DNA of 64,000 nt from Salaquimonas sp041736675 (GTDB lineage: Bacteria > Pseudomonadota > Alphaproteobacteria > Rhizobiales > Rhizobiaceae): contig JBGSTD010000009.1 of assembly GCA_041736675.1 (NCBI GenBank), positions 1 to 64,000 on the forward strand, read 5' to 3'. This document shows, piece by piece, positions 15,771 to 24,355 of the stretch. Positions within the stretch are counted from its first letter, which is position 1. Every line of letters starts with the position of its first letter. The notes under the pieces are model-generated. The model was not told the DNA's origin. It worked only from the letters and a program-made list of their open reading frames with translations, and ran no database searches. The translations under genes were made by a program, and so were the position numbers.

Positions 15771-17345
15771 ATGACTACGAAAACCAACTCAACCTTGCTG
15801 AAAATGATTGCTGTTTTCGTTACATGCTTGATTTTGGCCATGGCGGCAAATGCGCCCGCGCAGGCGCAAACGTCACTCGAAGATGTGTTCAAGAAAACTA
15901 TTGATGACCTGCTAAAAAAGAATTCCGGAAACAAAAATCAGGGCAACCCACAAGCACCCCTGGACAAAAACAGACGTGCTCCTGAGTCGCAGTCGGAAAT
16001 AACCATGAGCTTTGCGCCTGTTGTGAAAAAGGCAACACCTTCGGTCGTCAATGTGTTTACGTCCAAGATGGTTCAGACCCGTCGCTCACCTTTCGAGGGA
16101 GATCCGTTTTTCGAGCGTTTTTTTGGGCGGGGTAACCCGTTGACAACACCTTCGCGGCCTCGGGAGAAAATGCAGTCTTCACTTGGCTCTGGTGTGATCG
16201 TTTCCAAAAATGGCGTTATTCTCACCAACAATCACGTTATCGCCGATGCTGACGAGGTGAAGGTTGTGCTTTTTGATGGCACTGAATATGAGGCGGAAAT
16301 AATTCTCAAGGATGAGAAGTCAGATCTTGCCGTCTTGAAAGTAAACGATCCGCAGGATTTTGAACCCATTGAGATTGCTGACTCCGAGGCTGTCGAGGTT
16401 GGTGATCTTGTTCTGGCAATCGGTAATCCTTTCGGTGTTGGCCAGACGGTAACTAGCGGCATTGTATCTGCTGTCGCTCGTTCACGGGTTGGGATCAATG
16501 ATTTCGATTTTTTCATTCAGACCGATGCTGCAATCAATCCGGGCAATTCCGGCGGCGCTCTTGTCGATATGAGAGGGCGTCTGATTGGTATCAATACCGC
16601 GATCTATTCGCGCTCAGGCGGCTCTATCGGGATTGGTTTTGCCATTCCTTCCAACATGGCGCAGGTTGTCATTCGTTCTGCCATATCAGGCGAGGCGATG
16701 GTCACCCGGCCCTGGCTTGGTGCCGACTTTCAGGAAGTAACCGCTGATATAGCCGCTGCGCTCGGCATGCGCCGCCCGGGTGGAGTGCTTGTTGCTTCAG
16801 TTTTTCCTGGTGGCCCTGCAGAGAAGGCAGGTCTGGTGCCTGGTGATGTCGTCATCGGCATCAATGAGAAAATCCTGCAGAACAATGATGCGCTTTCCTA
16901 CCGTCTTGATACGATCGGCGTTGGCGGGAATGCGGAACTGATCGTGATATCCGGCAAGGAAAAGAAAGTCGTCAATGTGCGGCTTGTCGAAGCTCCTGAG
17001 ACTACGCCTAGAAACGATACCCGTATTGATCCAGAAGCAGTTCTTGGAGGCGCGCTGATTGCCAATCTTTCCCCTGCTGTGGCCCAGCAGGTTGGCGCAT
17101 CAGCGAGCCGGGCGGGTGTTATTGTTCTTGATGTGCCTCGCCGAACCCGGGCCGAGGCCAACGGAGTTCGAAAGGGAGACATGGTTCTCGCCATCAATGG
17201 CATTGAAATGAAGACTGTGAAGGATGTCGTGTCGATCACCGCGCGCGAATCACGTCGCGGATGGCAGGTCACCCTGGAGCGCGGAGGTCGGCAGCTTGTC
17301 TTTGAACGCAATGGCTCTTTCTTCCGGCAGTATTTGCAGCAGTAG
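15771..17345 (+). CDS. Periplasmic HtrA/Do-family serine protease
   Basis: Trypsin-like protease of the HtrA/DegP class (524 aa) acting in the periplasm on misfolded envelope proteins. The signal peptide is about 1-32 (hydrophobic MIAVFVTCLILAMAANAP, cut after AQA). The catalytic triad can be placed: His155 (NNHVI), Asp185 (KSDLAVL), Ser260 (NPGNSGGA). Two PDZ domains follow, at about 300-390 and 420-515. A charged, Pro/Asn-rich spacer (40-75) precedes the protease domain. AAAGAGGTAATTC precedes the ATG; a TATAAT (15673-15678) with a poor -35 lies about 95 bases upstream. Eleven bases before rarA, so probably cotranscribed. Confidence 0.95.
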   Translation: MTTKTNSTLLKMIAVFVTCLILAMAANAPAQAQTSLEDVFKKTIDDLLKKNSGNKNQGNPQAPLDKNRRAPESQSEITMSFAPVVKKATPSVVNVFTSKMVQTRRSPFEGDPFFERFFGRGNPLTTPSRPREKMQSSLGSGVIVSKNGVILTNNHVIADADEVKVVLFDGTEYEAEIILKDEKSDLAVLKVNDPQDFEPIEIADSEAVEVGDLVLAIGNPFGVGQTVTSGIVSAVARSRVGINDFDFFIQTDAAINPGNSGGALVDMRGRLIGINTAIYSRSGGSIGIGFAIPSNMAQVVIRSAISGEAMVTRPWLGADFQEVTADIAAALGMRRPGGVLVASVFPGGPAEKAGLVPGDVVIGINEKILQNNDALSYRLDTIGVGGNAELIVISGKEKKVVNVRLVEAPETTPRNDTRIDPEAVLGGALIANLSPAVAQQVGASASRAGVIVLDVPRRTRAEANGVRKGDMVLAINGIEMKTVKDVVSITARESRRGWQVTLERGGRQLVFERNGSFFRQYLQQ

Positions 17346-17356
17346 CAGGCTCATCA

Positions 17357-18676
17357 ATGTCTGATCTATTCAATTCGGGTCCGGCTGCCCCTGCGGGTGC
17401 AAGCCGTCACCGTCCGCTTGCAGATCGCTTGCGGCCGGCAACGCTTGGCGAAGTTACAGGTCAAGATCATTTGACCGGCGAGGGTGGTGCGTTAACCCGC
17501 ATGATCCGCTCGGGCACTTTAGGCAGCTTGATATTCTGGGGACCGCCCGGCACTGGAAAAACCACTGTTGCCCGCCTTTTGGCAGGCGAAACCGATCTGG
17601 CATTTGAGCAAATATCCGCAATTTTCTCAGGCGTGGCTGATCTCAAGAAAGTATTTGAAACAGCAAGGATGCGGCGAACCAACGGCAAATCCACGCTGCT
17701 CTTTGTCGACGAAATTCACCGTTTCAACAAAGCCCAGCAAGACAGCTTTCTGCCTGTCATGGAAGACGGTACAATCATATTGATTGGGGCAACAACCGAG
17801 AACCCGAGTTTCGAACTCAATGCGGCTTTGCTGTCGCGTGCCAGCGTCCTGACGTTCAAGTCGCATGATGAAACCAGTCTCCAATTGCTATTGACGAGGG
17901 CTGAGGCCTTGTTGGAGAAGAGGCTGCCGCTCGATGAGGGCGCACGTGCCTCGTTGATAAGGATGGGCGATGGCGATGGCCGCGCAGTTTTGTCGCTTGC
18001 AGAGGAAGTGTGGCGTACCGCAGCTGAGAACGAAATTTTTGACGCAGAGCAGTTGCAGAAAATTCTCCAGCGCCGGGCTCCAATTTACGACAAGGGCGCC
18101 GACGGCCACTACAATCTGATTTCTGCTCTACACAAATCAGTGCGCGGGTCCGACCCTGATGCGGCACTGTATTATTTGAGCCGAATGTTCGATGGCGGCG
18201 AAGATCCGCGTTTTGTTGGGCGGCGCCTTGTTCGGATGGCGTCTGAGGATATCGGCAATGCTGACCCTATGGCACTTGTTGTCTGTAACGCGGCAAAGGA
18301 CACCTATGATTTTTTGGGGTCGCCGGAGGGCGAACTTGCATTGGCGCAAGCCTGCGTCTATCTGGCAACCGCGCCCAAGTCGAATGCGGTTTACACCGCG
18401 TTCAAGGCCTCGATGGCAGATGCCAAGGCCAATGGATCCTTGTTGCCACCAAGGCATATTCTCAATGCACCCACCAAGCTGATGAAAAGTGAAGGTTACG
18501 GGGAGGGGTATCGTTACGATCATGATGAGCCCGATGCCTTTTCAGGGCAGGATTATTTCCCAACGCAAATGGGCAGGAAAAATTACTACTCGCCGCCCGA
18601 ACGCGGATTTGAACGGGAAATCAAAAAGCGGCTCGATTATTGGCGAAAACTGAGACTTGAGCGCTCCGGCAAATAG
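17357..18676 (+). CDS. rarA: Replication-associated recombination ATPase RarA (MgsA)
   Basis: AAA+ ATPase of the RarA/MgsA/WRNIP1 family (439 aa) that acts at stalled replication forks. N-terminus ADRLRPATLGEVTGQDHL, Walker A FWGPPGTGKTT (about 60-70), Walker B LLFVDEIHRFNKAQQD, sensor-1 region GATTENPSFELN. The C-terminal lid and tetramerisation domains hold GGEDPRFVGRRLVRMASEDIGNADP and PPRHILNAPTKLMK. Full family length. It follows the HtrA gene by 11 bases; I recall the same pairing in other alphaproteobacteria. Confidence 0.95.
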   Translation: MSDLFNSGPAAPAGASRHRPLADRLRPATLGEVTGQDHLTGEGGALTRMIRSGTLGSLIFWGPPGTGKTTVARLLAGETDLAFEQISAIFSGVADLKKVFETARMRRTNGKSTLLFVDEIHRFNKAQQDSFLPVMEDGTIILIGATTENPSFELNAALLSRASVLTFKSHDETSLQLLLTRAEALLEKRLPLDEGARASLIRMGDGDGRAVLSLAEEVWRTAAENEIFDAEQLQKILQRRAPIYDKGADGHYNLISALHKSVRGSDPDAALYYLSRMFDGGEDPRFVGRRLVRMASEDIGNADPMALVVCNAAKDTYDFLGSPEGELALAQACVYLATAPKSNAVYTAFKASMADAKANGSLLPPRHILNAPTKLMKSEGYGEGYRYDHDEPDAFSGQDYFPTQMGRKNYYSPPERGFEREIKKRLDYWRKLRLERSGK

Positions 18677-18754
18677 TTTGGCCTATTGATCATGGTCAAC
18701 GACGATCACCGTTTTGGATGCAAGGCTGAATCCCAACAAAGGAGAACCGAGCCG

Positions 18755-19036
18755 ATGAAACATCTACTCATTGCCCTGAGCCTGTTAAGCCTTGTGGCAC
18801 CAACAGCTTTCGCCCAATCCTCAGACCCGGCCTGGCTTGATGCCCTCAATTTTCAGATGGAGCGCGATCAGGAATGTGAAGTCGCTTATTATATCAAGAC
18901 AAAGGAATTCACATTGGGAGCGCAGAAAACCTATGAAGCACGGCTTCAGTGTATTGATGGCCGCCAGTTTGATGCCTCGCGCATTGGAGAAGATGCCGAT
19001 TTCACAATCAAACGCTGCGAGGTGGAGACCTGCTAG
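18755..19036 (+). CDS. Small exported protein with four cysteines, function unknown
   Basis: 93 residues. A signal peptide of about 20 (MKHLLIALSLLSLVAPTAFA, cut before QSSDP) leads into a 73-residue mature part with four cysteines (QECEV, QCIDG, KRCEV and the last residue), enough for two disulfides in the periplasm. No family recognised. The start at 18755 is set by the ribosome site AAAGGAGAACC eight bases ahead; the frame is open further upstream, but those residues are not signal-like. Lies between rarA and crcB on the same strand. Confidence 0.7.
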   Translation: MKHLLIALSLLSLVAPTAFAQSSDPAWLDALNFQMERDQECEVAYYIKTKEFTLGAQKTYEARLQCIDGRQFDASRIGEDADFTIKRCEVETC

Positions 19037-19107
19037 GATCATGCCGGTTGTTGGCAGAATGCAAACTTCATTTGTCTGGAGTATGATTCTCGGCTAACAA
19101 CCTGCCC

Positions 19108-19488
19108 ATGACACATTTACTACTTGTCGCAATAGGCGGGGCTCTTGGAGCATCTCTTCGCCATTTATCAGGGTTCTTCTGGTTGCGTGTTCTCGGACCG
19201 GCATTTCCCTATGGAACCTTGTTCGTCAACATCTTTGGATCGCTCGCCATGGGCCTGTTGATCGGCTGGCTTGTCAAAAGGGCAGGTGGCAGCTCACAGG
19301 AAATCCGGCTGTTTCTGGCAACCGGTCTGTTGGGCGGTTTTACCACCTTTTCCGCATTCTCGCTTGATGTTGTGAATTTGTGGGAAAAAGGAGCAATAGC
19401 TGCGGTATTCGGCTATGTGTTTGCCAGCGTGGTTTTTTCGATATTGGCAGTTTTTACCGGACTTTGGATTGTCCGATCCCTTGGTTGA
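19108..19488 (+). CDS. crcB: Fluoride channel CrcB/Fluc
   Basis: CrcB (126 aa), a dual-topology dimeric fluoride exporter of the inner membrane. Four hydrophobic segments. Signatures are GGALGASLRHL at the N-terminus, GTLFVNIFGSLAMG (conserved Asn in the second helix) and GLLGGFTTFSAFSLD, the helix-3 break with the phenylalanines that contact fluoride. I looked for a fluoride riboswitch in the 71 bases upstream and saw none of its conserved GGxGAUG...AUAA elements. Confidence 0.95.
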   Translation: MTHLLLVAIGGALGASLRHLSGFFWLRVLGPAFPYGTLFVNIFGSLAMGLLIGWLVKRAGGSSQEIRLFLATGLLGGFTTFSAFSLDVVNLWEKGAIAAVFGYVFASVVFSILAVFTGLWIVRSLG

Positions 19489-19593
19489 TGAAACGTCGTA
19501 CCACCCTGTATTTTCAACGGGCTGGCTAATTTTGCTGAATCGATTTATCACCAACCAAAACGCGCTCATTGGCGCACGGAGAACATATATATC

Positions 19594-20610
19594 ATGGCTG
19601 GTGTAGATCAGATCATCGTTGAAAAAGACGAGAACGGAATGCGCCTTGATCGCTGGTTCAAGTCACGTTATCCGGGGCTTGGCTTTGGACCATTGCAGAA
19701 ATTGCTGCGATCCGGCCAGATCCGCGTCGATGGCGGGCGGGTAAAGTCCGATAGCCGTATGATCGAGGGGCAAACGGTCCGTATTCCGCCTAGCCTCGCA
19801 ATGGTCAAGGAAGCAGGCGGCCATGATCCGCTCACGGCCAATACCATTCGTGACCGTGAGGATGCAGATGTACTTAAGGCGATGACCCTTTATGAGGACA
19901 GCAAGGTATTTGTTTTCAACAAGCCAGCCGGCCTTGCAGTGCAGGGCGGATCCGGTCTTACCCGCCATGTGGACAAGATGCTCGACTCCTATCGCAATCA
20001 GAAAGGCGAAAAGCCCCGCTTGGTGCACCGCCTTGATCGCGAGACATCCGGCGTTCTGGTGGTAGCCCGCACTCGCGGTGCCGCATCAGCTCTTGCCAAG
20101 GAGTTTCGCGGACGCAAGACCGAAAAGACCTATTGGGCAATTGTAAAAGGTGTGCCCAAGCCACGCCAAGGCAAAATCTCGAATTGGCTCGCAAAGATGC
20201 GTGACGAAGAGGGCGACGATTACATGGCTGTCGTGAAACACGGCACGCCTGATGCAGACCATGCGGTGTCCGAGTACAAGGTAATCGAAATGTCCGGGCC
20301 AAATCTTTCCTGGGTGCAGTTGCAGCCGGTAACAGGAAGAACGCACCAATTGAGGGTACATATGCAGAATATTGGTCATCCAATCATCGGTGACAGTAAG
20401 TATTTCAACATCGAGAACTGGAATCTGCCTGGCGGCATCCAGAATAAGTTGCACCTGCATGCCCGGCGTATCCGCATTCCTCATCCCGATGGTGGCATTA
20501 TTGATGTGACGGCACCCTTGCCGCCGCATATGATCCAGACTTGGAATCTTCTCGGATTTGATGCTGATTACGTGGATGACGACGAAGAGCAGGTTTTTTT
20601 CAAAAAGTGA
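19594..20610 (+). CDS. rluC: RluC-type 23S rRNA pseudouridine synthase
   Basis: RluA/RluC-family pseudouridine synthase (338 aa). The N-terminal S4-like RNA-binding domain is about residues 10-75 (RLDRWFKSRYPG, LLRSGQIRVDGGRV). The catalytic domain has the aspartate in PRLVHRLDRETSGVLVVART and the later PVTGRTHQLRVHMQNIGHPIIGDSKY. In E. coli RluC modifies U955, U2504 and U2580; whether this protein makes the same three is an inference from domain layout. The C-terminus is acidic. Followed after 49 bases by a HAD phosphatase, a usual rhizobial order. Confidence 0.88.
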   Translation: MAGVDQIIVEKDENGMRLDRWFKSRYPGLGFGPLQKLLRSGQIRVDGGRVKSDSRMIEGQTVRIPPSLAMVKEAGGHDPLTANTIRDREDADVLKAMTLYEDSKVFVFNKPAGLAVQGGSGLTRHVDKMLDSYRNQKGEKPRLVHRLDRETSGVLVVARTRGAASALAKEFRGRKTEKTYWAIVKGVPKPRQGKISNWLAKMRDEEGDDYMAVVKHGTPDADHAVSEYKVIEMSGPNLSWVQLQPVTGRTHQLRVHMQNIGHPIIGDSKYFNIENWNLPGGIQNKLHLHARRIRIPHPDGGIIDVTAPLPPHMIQTWNLLGFDADYVDDDEEQVFFKK

Positions 20611-20659
20611 TTCGCTTGCCATTGCCGCTGATTCGCGAAGCAGTTATAAAAAACGAATC

Positions 20660-21388
20660 ATGAAGCTTGTATTATTCGACGTAGACGGAACTTTAATAGA
20701 CAGTCAGGCCATCATCCACGAGTCGATGCGCCTGACATTTCTTCGCTTCGGCTATGAGGAGCCTGTGATTCAGGCAACCCGCTCGATAATAGGACTTTCA
20801 CTCGACAGCGCCATCGCTTCGATTTGCGGTCGTGAAATTGATGATGAAATCCTCGCGATGACCAATGAATACAAGTCGACTTATCTCGAGCTTGCCAAGC
20901 GTGAGGAAATGCAGAGTTTGCCGTTCAACGGTATTCCCGGATTGATCAACAGGCTTGCAACACGCAGCGACATTCTTCTTGGAATTGTGACCGGCAAATC
21001 CCGGCGCGGTGTTGAAAAATTATTGGCAAGCCCCAATTTCGAAAACAGGTTTGTTGTCAGCCGATGCGCTGATGATTGCCCTTCAAAACCAAATCCGGCA
21101 ATGGTCAGTGAATGCTGTGATGAGGTTGGAATAAGCTGCTTTAACACCATCGTGATCGGCGACACCGGATTTGATATGGCCATGGCAGTTTCCGCCGGAG
21201 CAACAGCGATCGGCGTCGGTTGGGGTTACCATCCCTTGGAGCGGATCATCTCCGATGGCGCGCACCACGTGGTACATTCAGTAAACATGCTCGAACAATC
21301 CCTTTACAATCTGATCGGCGCACCGGTCGAGCAAGCTGAAGTATCCTCAGTAGGCAATTATGGTAGCTGGAACTTTCTCCATGCGTGA
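20660..21388 (+). CDS. HAD-superfamily phosphatase, phosphoglycolate-phosphatase-like
   Basis: HAD subfamily IA hydrolase (242 aa). Motif I is FDVDGTLIDS with nucleophile Asp7 and general acid Asp9; the cap domain spans about 15-80; motif II is GIVTGKSRRG; motif III is the lysine in DCPSKPNP; motif IV is IGDTGFDMAMAVSAG. The natural substrate is unknown; 2-phosphoglycolate, sugar phosphates or nucleotides are all possible. The start follows rluC by 49 bases. The last eight bases (ATGCGTGA) hold the start of the ATP12 gene. Confidence 0.88.
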   Translation: MKLVLFDVDGTLIDSQAIIHESMRLTFLRFGYEEPVIQATRSIIGLSLDSAIASICGREIDDEILAMTNEYKSTYLELAKREEMQSLPFNGIPGLINRLATRSDILLGIVTGKSRRGVEKLLASPNFENRFVVSRCADDCPSKPNPAMVSECCDEVGISCFNTIVIGDTGFDMAMAVSAGATAIGVGWGYHPLERIISDGAHHVVHSVNMLEQSLYNLIGAPVEQAEVSSVGNYGSWNFLHA

Positions 21389-22157
21389 CTTGTTGTTTGA
21401 TGCCGAAGCTGCTGCCTCAAAAAGCCCTGAGGCTGCAGCACAGGAGCATATGCGCCCCGTTCTGCCCAAACGTTTCTACAAGCAGGTAAGTACGCTTGAA
21501 ACCGAACGCGGTTGGTTGATTCTTCTTGACGGGCGCAAGGTCAAAACGCCGGCAAAAGCGGAACTTGTCCTTCCTACGCAAAAGGCTGCTGAACTTGTCG
21601 CCAGTGAATGGGACAATCAGAAGGAAAAGATTGATCCCGCCACAATGCCAATGACCCGACTTGCAAATACGGCGATTGACGGTATAGCCACCGATCCGCA
21701 GGCTGTGGCAGAAGACATCATCCGCTTTGCTTCCAATGACCTGGTGTTTTACCGCTCTGCTCATCCTGTTGAACTGGTGGAGCTTCAACAGAAACATTGG
21801 GACCATGTTCTCGATCTGGTTATGGAAAACACAGGTGCACGCTTTGAAACAACCGTTGGCATCATGCATCATACCCAGCCCAAAGAGGCGGTTCAGCTTT
21901 TTTCAGTCCGATTGGCCGCTCACATGAGCCCTTTGAAGCTGGCGTGCCTGCACACGATGACCAGCTTGTGCGGTTCGGGTTTGATTGCCTGGTGCCTTGC
22001 AGAAAACCTGATCGGGTTTGATGATGCCTGGCAGGCAGCGCATGTGGATGAAAATTTCAACATTTCCCTTTGGGGTGAGGATTATGAAGCGCAGAAGCGA
22101 TTCAAATCGCGCCATAGCGAAATGAATGCTGCCCACACTCTGTTCAAGTCCCTGTAA
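21381..22157 (+). CDS. ATP12-family F1-ATPase assembly chaperone
   Basis: ATP12 family protein (258 aa). In mitochondria Atp12p binds the F1 alpha subunit before assembly, and alphaproteobacteria carry the closest bacterial relatives. Seen: LPKRFYKQV near residue 30, ETERGWLILLDGRKVKTPAK, WDNQKEKIDPATMPMTRLANTAIDG and FASNDLVFYRSAHP, the family core. The start at 21381 (MRDLLFDAE) gives the usual N-terminus and an 8-base overlap with the HAD gene; an upstream in-frame ATG at 21360 is possible. Pairing with a HAD gene and an RluC gene is typical of rhizobia. Confidence 0.93.
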   Translation: MRDLLFDAEAAASKSPEAAAQEHMRPVLPKRFYKQVSTLETERGWLILLDGRKVKTPAKAELVLPTQKAAELVASEWDNQKEKIDPATMPMTRLANTAIDGIATDPQAVAEDIIRFASNDLVFYRSAHPVELVELQQKHWDHVLDLVMENTGARFETTVGIMHHTQPKEAVQLFSVRLAAHMSPLKLACLHTMTSLCGSGLIAWCLAENLIGFDDAWQAAHVDENFNISLWGEDYEAQKRFKSRHSEMNAAHTLFKSL

Positions 22158-22162
22158 ATTTG

Positions 22163-23152
22163 ATGTCAGACGATAAACAGGCAGAGGCCATCATTGCCGT
22201 TCCTGAAATGGATCCGGCAATTCAGCAAAGCGAGCACAACAAATCGTTCAGCACGGCAGGTGTGACTGGCGCGATGGCCTTGATGATCGTTGCGATGATA
22301 TTCATCCCGCTGATGGATGTATTCTCCAAGATACTGTCCACCCGGCTTGGCGTCAGTCCTGTCACAATTACCTTTATTCGTTTCGCCGGTCAGGCTGTCT
22401 TGCTTGCAGTGCTAATTTTGTTTTCCGGCAGTTTTGATGCCTTCAAGAGCAAGAACCTTGGAAAAAACTTGTTGCGCGGTATGCTGATGGGCGTTGCGGT
22501 ATGCAATTTTTTCATCGCAATAAAGTATCTGCCCCTGGCTGATGCCATTGCCATATTTTTTGTGGAACCGCTGATTGTGATATTCCTGTCCTCCGTGGTT
22601 TTGAAGGAAAAGGTCGGGTGGAGGCGAAATCTGGCAGCGCTTGTTGGCTTTGGCGGGGCTCTTTTGATCATCCAGCCAACCTATTCGATCTTTGGCGCAA
22701 AAGCTTTTTTGCCTCTCGTGACAGCTACGCTTTTTGCATTTTATCTTGTCCTGTCGAGAAAAATTGGCCAGAGCGAACATCCCTACACCATGCAATTCTG
22801 GGCGGGAATCGGTGGTTCGCTGGTTTGCGGCCTGATTTTTCTGTTGGGGAGTTTAAGCGGACTTGAAGATTTGGCGATCACTATTCCCGACAGTGGCGAG
22901 GCAGTTCTTTATCTTGCGCTGGTGGTTATTGTCGCCACTGTTTGCCATATGATGATCCTGGTTGCTTTCTCGAGGGCGGAAGCCTCCATTCTAGCACCGT
23001 TTCAGTATCTGGAAATTGTGACGATGACAGCAGCAGGCTATTTTGTGTTTGGCGATTTTCCTTCTCCAATCAAATGGCTTGGCATCGCAATAATTGTCTC
23101 ATCGGGACTGTATATTTTCATGCGTGAACGTCGTCCGCGCACGACCGTTTGA
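22163..23152 (+). CDS. DMT-superfamily transporter (EamA domains)
   Basis: Inner-membrane transporter of the drug/metabolite family (329 aa) with ten hydrophobic segments arranged as two EamA repeats. Sequence landmarks are FIPLMDVFSKILSTRLG at the start of repeat one, LPLADAIAIFFVEPL, and PFQYLEIVTMTAAGYFVFGDFP in repeat two. The soluble N-terminus is about 30 residues long. The substrate cannot be deduced. The ATG at 22163 lies five bases after the ATP12 stop, so it is probably in the same transcript. A second, related transporter lies at 25523-26494. Confidence 0.88.
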   Translation: MSDDKQAEAIIAVPEMDPAIQQSEHNKSFSTAGVTGAMALMIVAMIFIPLMDVFSKILSTRLGVSPVTITFIRFAGQAVLLAVLILFSGSFDAFKSKNLGKNLLRGMLMGVAVCNFFIAIKYLPLADAIAIFFVEPLIVIFLSSVVLKEKVGWRRNLAALVGFGGALLIIQPTYSIFGAKAFLPLVTATLFAFYLVLSRKIGQSEHPYTMQFWAGIGGSLVCGLIFLLGSLSGLEDLAITIPDSGEAVLYLALVVIVATVCHMMILVAFSRAEASILAPFQYLEIVTMTAAGYFVFGDFPSPIKWLGIAIIVSSGLYIFMRERRPRTTV

Positions 23153-23164
23153 AGCGCCTCCACG

Positions 23165-23179
23165 TTAACCCTCCGCTAA
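23165..23179 (+). promoter_or_regulatory. CtrA-like box upstream of the duplicated helical protein gene
   Basis: TTAA-N7-CTAA followed by CCAT, one base away from the CtrA consensus TTAA-N7-TTAA. It lies 104 bases before the ATG at 23283. One-mismatch matches occur by chance, so this is only suggestive. Confidence 0.3.
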
Positions 23180-23240
23180 CCATGTTTATTCGCAAACCGG
23201 AAAGCATGATCTGATATCGTTTTTGCAAGTTGGATAAATC

Positions 23241-23260
23241 TGACACGCGCCGGCGTGTCA
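23241..23260 (+). repeat. Inverted repeat before gene 23283
   Basis: TGACACGC-GCCG-GCGTGTCA: perfect 8-bp arms around a 4-base centre, 22 bases before the start codon. It may be a repressor operator or a hairpin in the leader next to the ribosome site AGAGGGACTG. Confidence 0.5.
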
Positions 23261-23282
23261 CAGGGGTAGAGGGACTGAGCCC

Positions 23283-24302
23283 ATGACTGACCAGAAATTC
23301 GAATCATATGCCGCTTTGCTACAAAAGCCAGGCGTCATTGCGGAAAGCGATGTTCTGCATTTTCGTCGTGAAGTGTTTCAGGATGGCTTTGTCAGCCAGA
23401 TTGAGGCCGATGCTGTCTTTGCAATGAATGATGCAGTGCAAATCAAGTGCGCACAGTGGAACGAGTTTTTCACCGAGGTTATGACCGACTATGTGGTCGA
23501 TCAGGCTGAACCGAGGGGTTATGTCAGCAATGCGAACGCCCAGTGGCTGGTCGGCAGGATTTCTCATGATGGTGTTGTGGATAGCGCAACAGAGCTCGAA
23601 TTGCTGGTCCGTGTTTTAGCCAAAGCCAATGATTGCCCGCCAGCTTTGGCAAGCTTTGCTTTGGCGCAGGTAGCTTTTGCGGTGATCGAGGGAGAAGGGC
23701 CACTCGCAAGAGGCATGAACCTGACCAAAGGCGTGATTGGCGAAGCGGAAGTTGAATTGCTGCGCACGATCATGTATGCGGCCGGCGGAGCAAATGGCCT
23801 CTCGATAAGCAAACAGGAGGCTGAGATACTTTTCGATCTCAATGAACGTACCAACGCAGCCAGAAATCATCCTGCATGGCGCGATCTTTTTGTTCGCGCA
23901 GTTGCAAATTATCTGATGTCGGTTTCATCGGTAAACATTCCGTCGCGGTCTGAAGCTCTCGCGCGCCAGGAATGGCTAGAAGACACAGAAGAAGATGTCT
24001 CCGGCTTTTTCGGCAACATGGTTGGCGGACTAGGCAGTTTTTTCACCGAGGGTTTCTTCGATGATGTCTTCACTTCATCGCATGTCCAAATGGAACGCGC
24101 CTGGCGCGCCAAGAACGACGCACATGCAAAGGCCTCCAGTCATGCGGTTGCAGTAGACGCCAGCGAGGCAAGCTGGCTTGTTGAACGGATCAAACGCGAT
24201 GGCAGGGTCAATGATAATGAAAAAGCGCTGCTCGCGTTCATCCGCAAGGAAAGCAGCCAGGTTGATCCCAAGGTGCTCCAATTGATGGAACAGGTCGCCT
24301 GA
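23283..24302 (+). CDS. Internally repeated all-helical protein, function unknown (TerB-like)
   Basis: 339 residues, no signal peptide or membrane helix in the first part, and one Gly/Phe-rich stretch (SGFFGNMVGGLGSFFTEGFFDD, about 240-260). It reads as repeated helical modules: an acidic EAD/QEAE helix, then a W-x-x-F/L-F segment (WNEFFTEVMTDYVVD near 60, WRDLFVRAVANYLM near 200), then A-x-WLV-x-R-I-x-x-D-G-x-V (near 85 and again near 300). This layout recalls TerB/DjlA-type helical domains, but I cannot assign it. The palindrome at 23241-23260 and a CtrA-like box lie just upstream. Convergent with lipB. Confidence 0.75.
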   Translation: MTDQKFESYAALLQKPGVIAESDVLHFRREVFQDGFVSQIEADAVFAMNDAVQIKCAQWNEFFTEVMTDYVVDQAEPRGYVSNANAQWLVGRISHDGVVDSATELELLVRVLAKANDCPPALASFALAQVAFAVIEGEGPLARGMNLTKGVIGEAEVELLRTIMYAAGGANGLSISKQEAEILFDLNERTNAARNHPAWRDLFVRAVANYLMSVSSVNIPSRSEALARQEWLEDTEEDVSGFFGNMVGGLGSFFTEGFFDDVFTSSHVQMERAWRAKNDAHAKASSHAVAVDASEASWLVERIKRDGRVNDNEKALLAFIRKESSQVDPKVLQLMEQVA

Positions 24303-24355
24303 CTATAGGAACAAGCAGGAAATTGAACGACTTGGATAGGCACATTGATCCGCGC

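Noticed and set aside
19037..19107. Fluoride riboswitch upstream of crcB
   Set aside because: Checked for the conserved motif elements; none are present in the 71-base gap.
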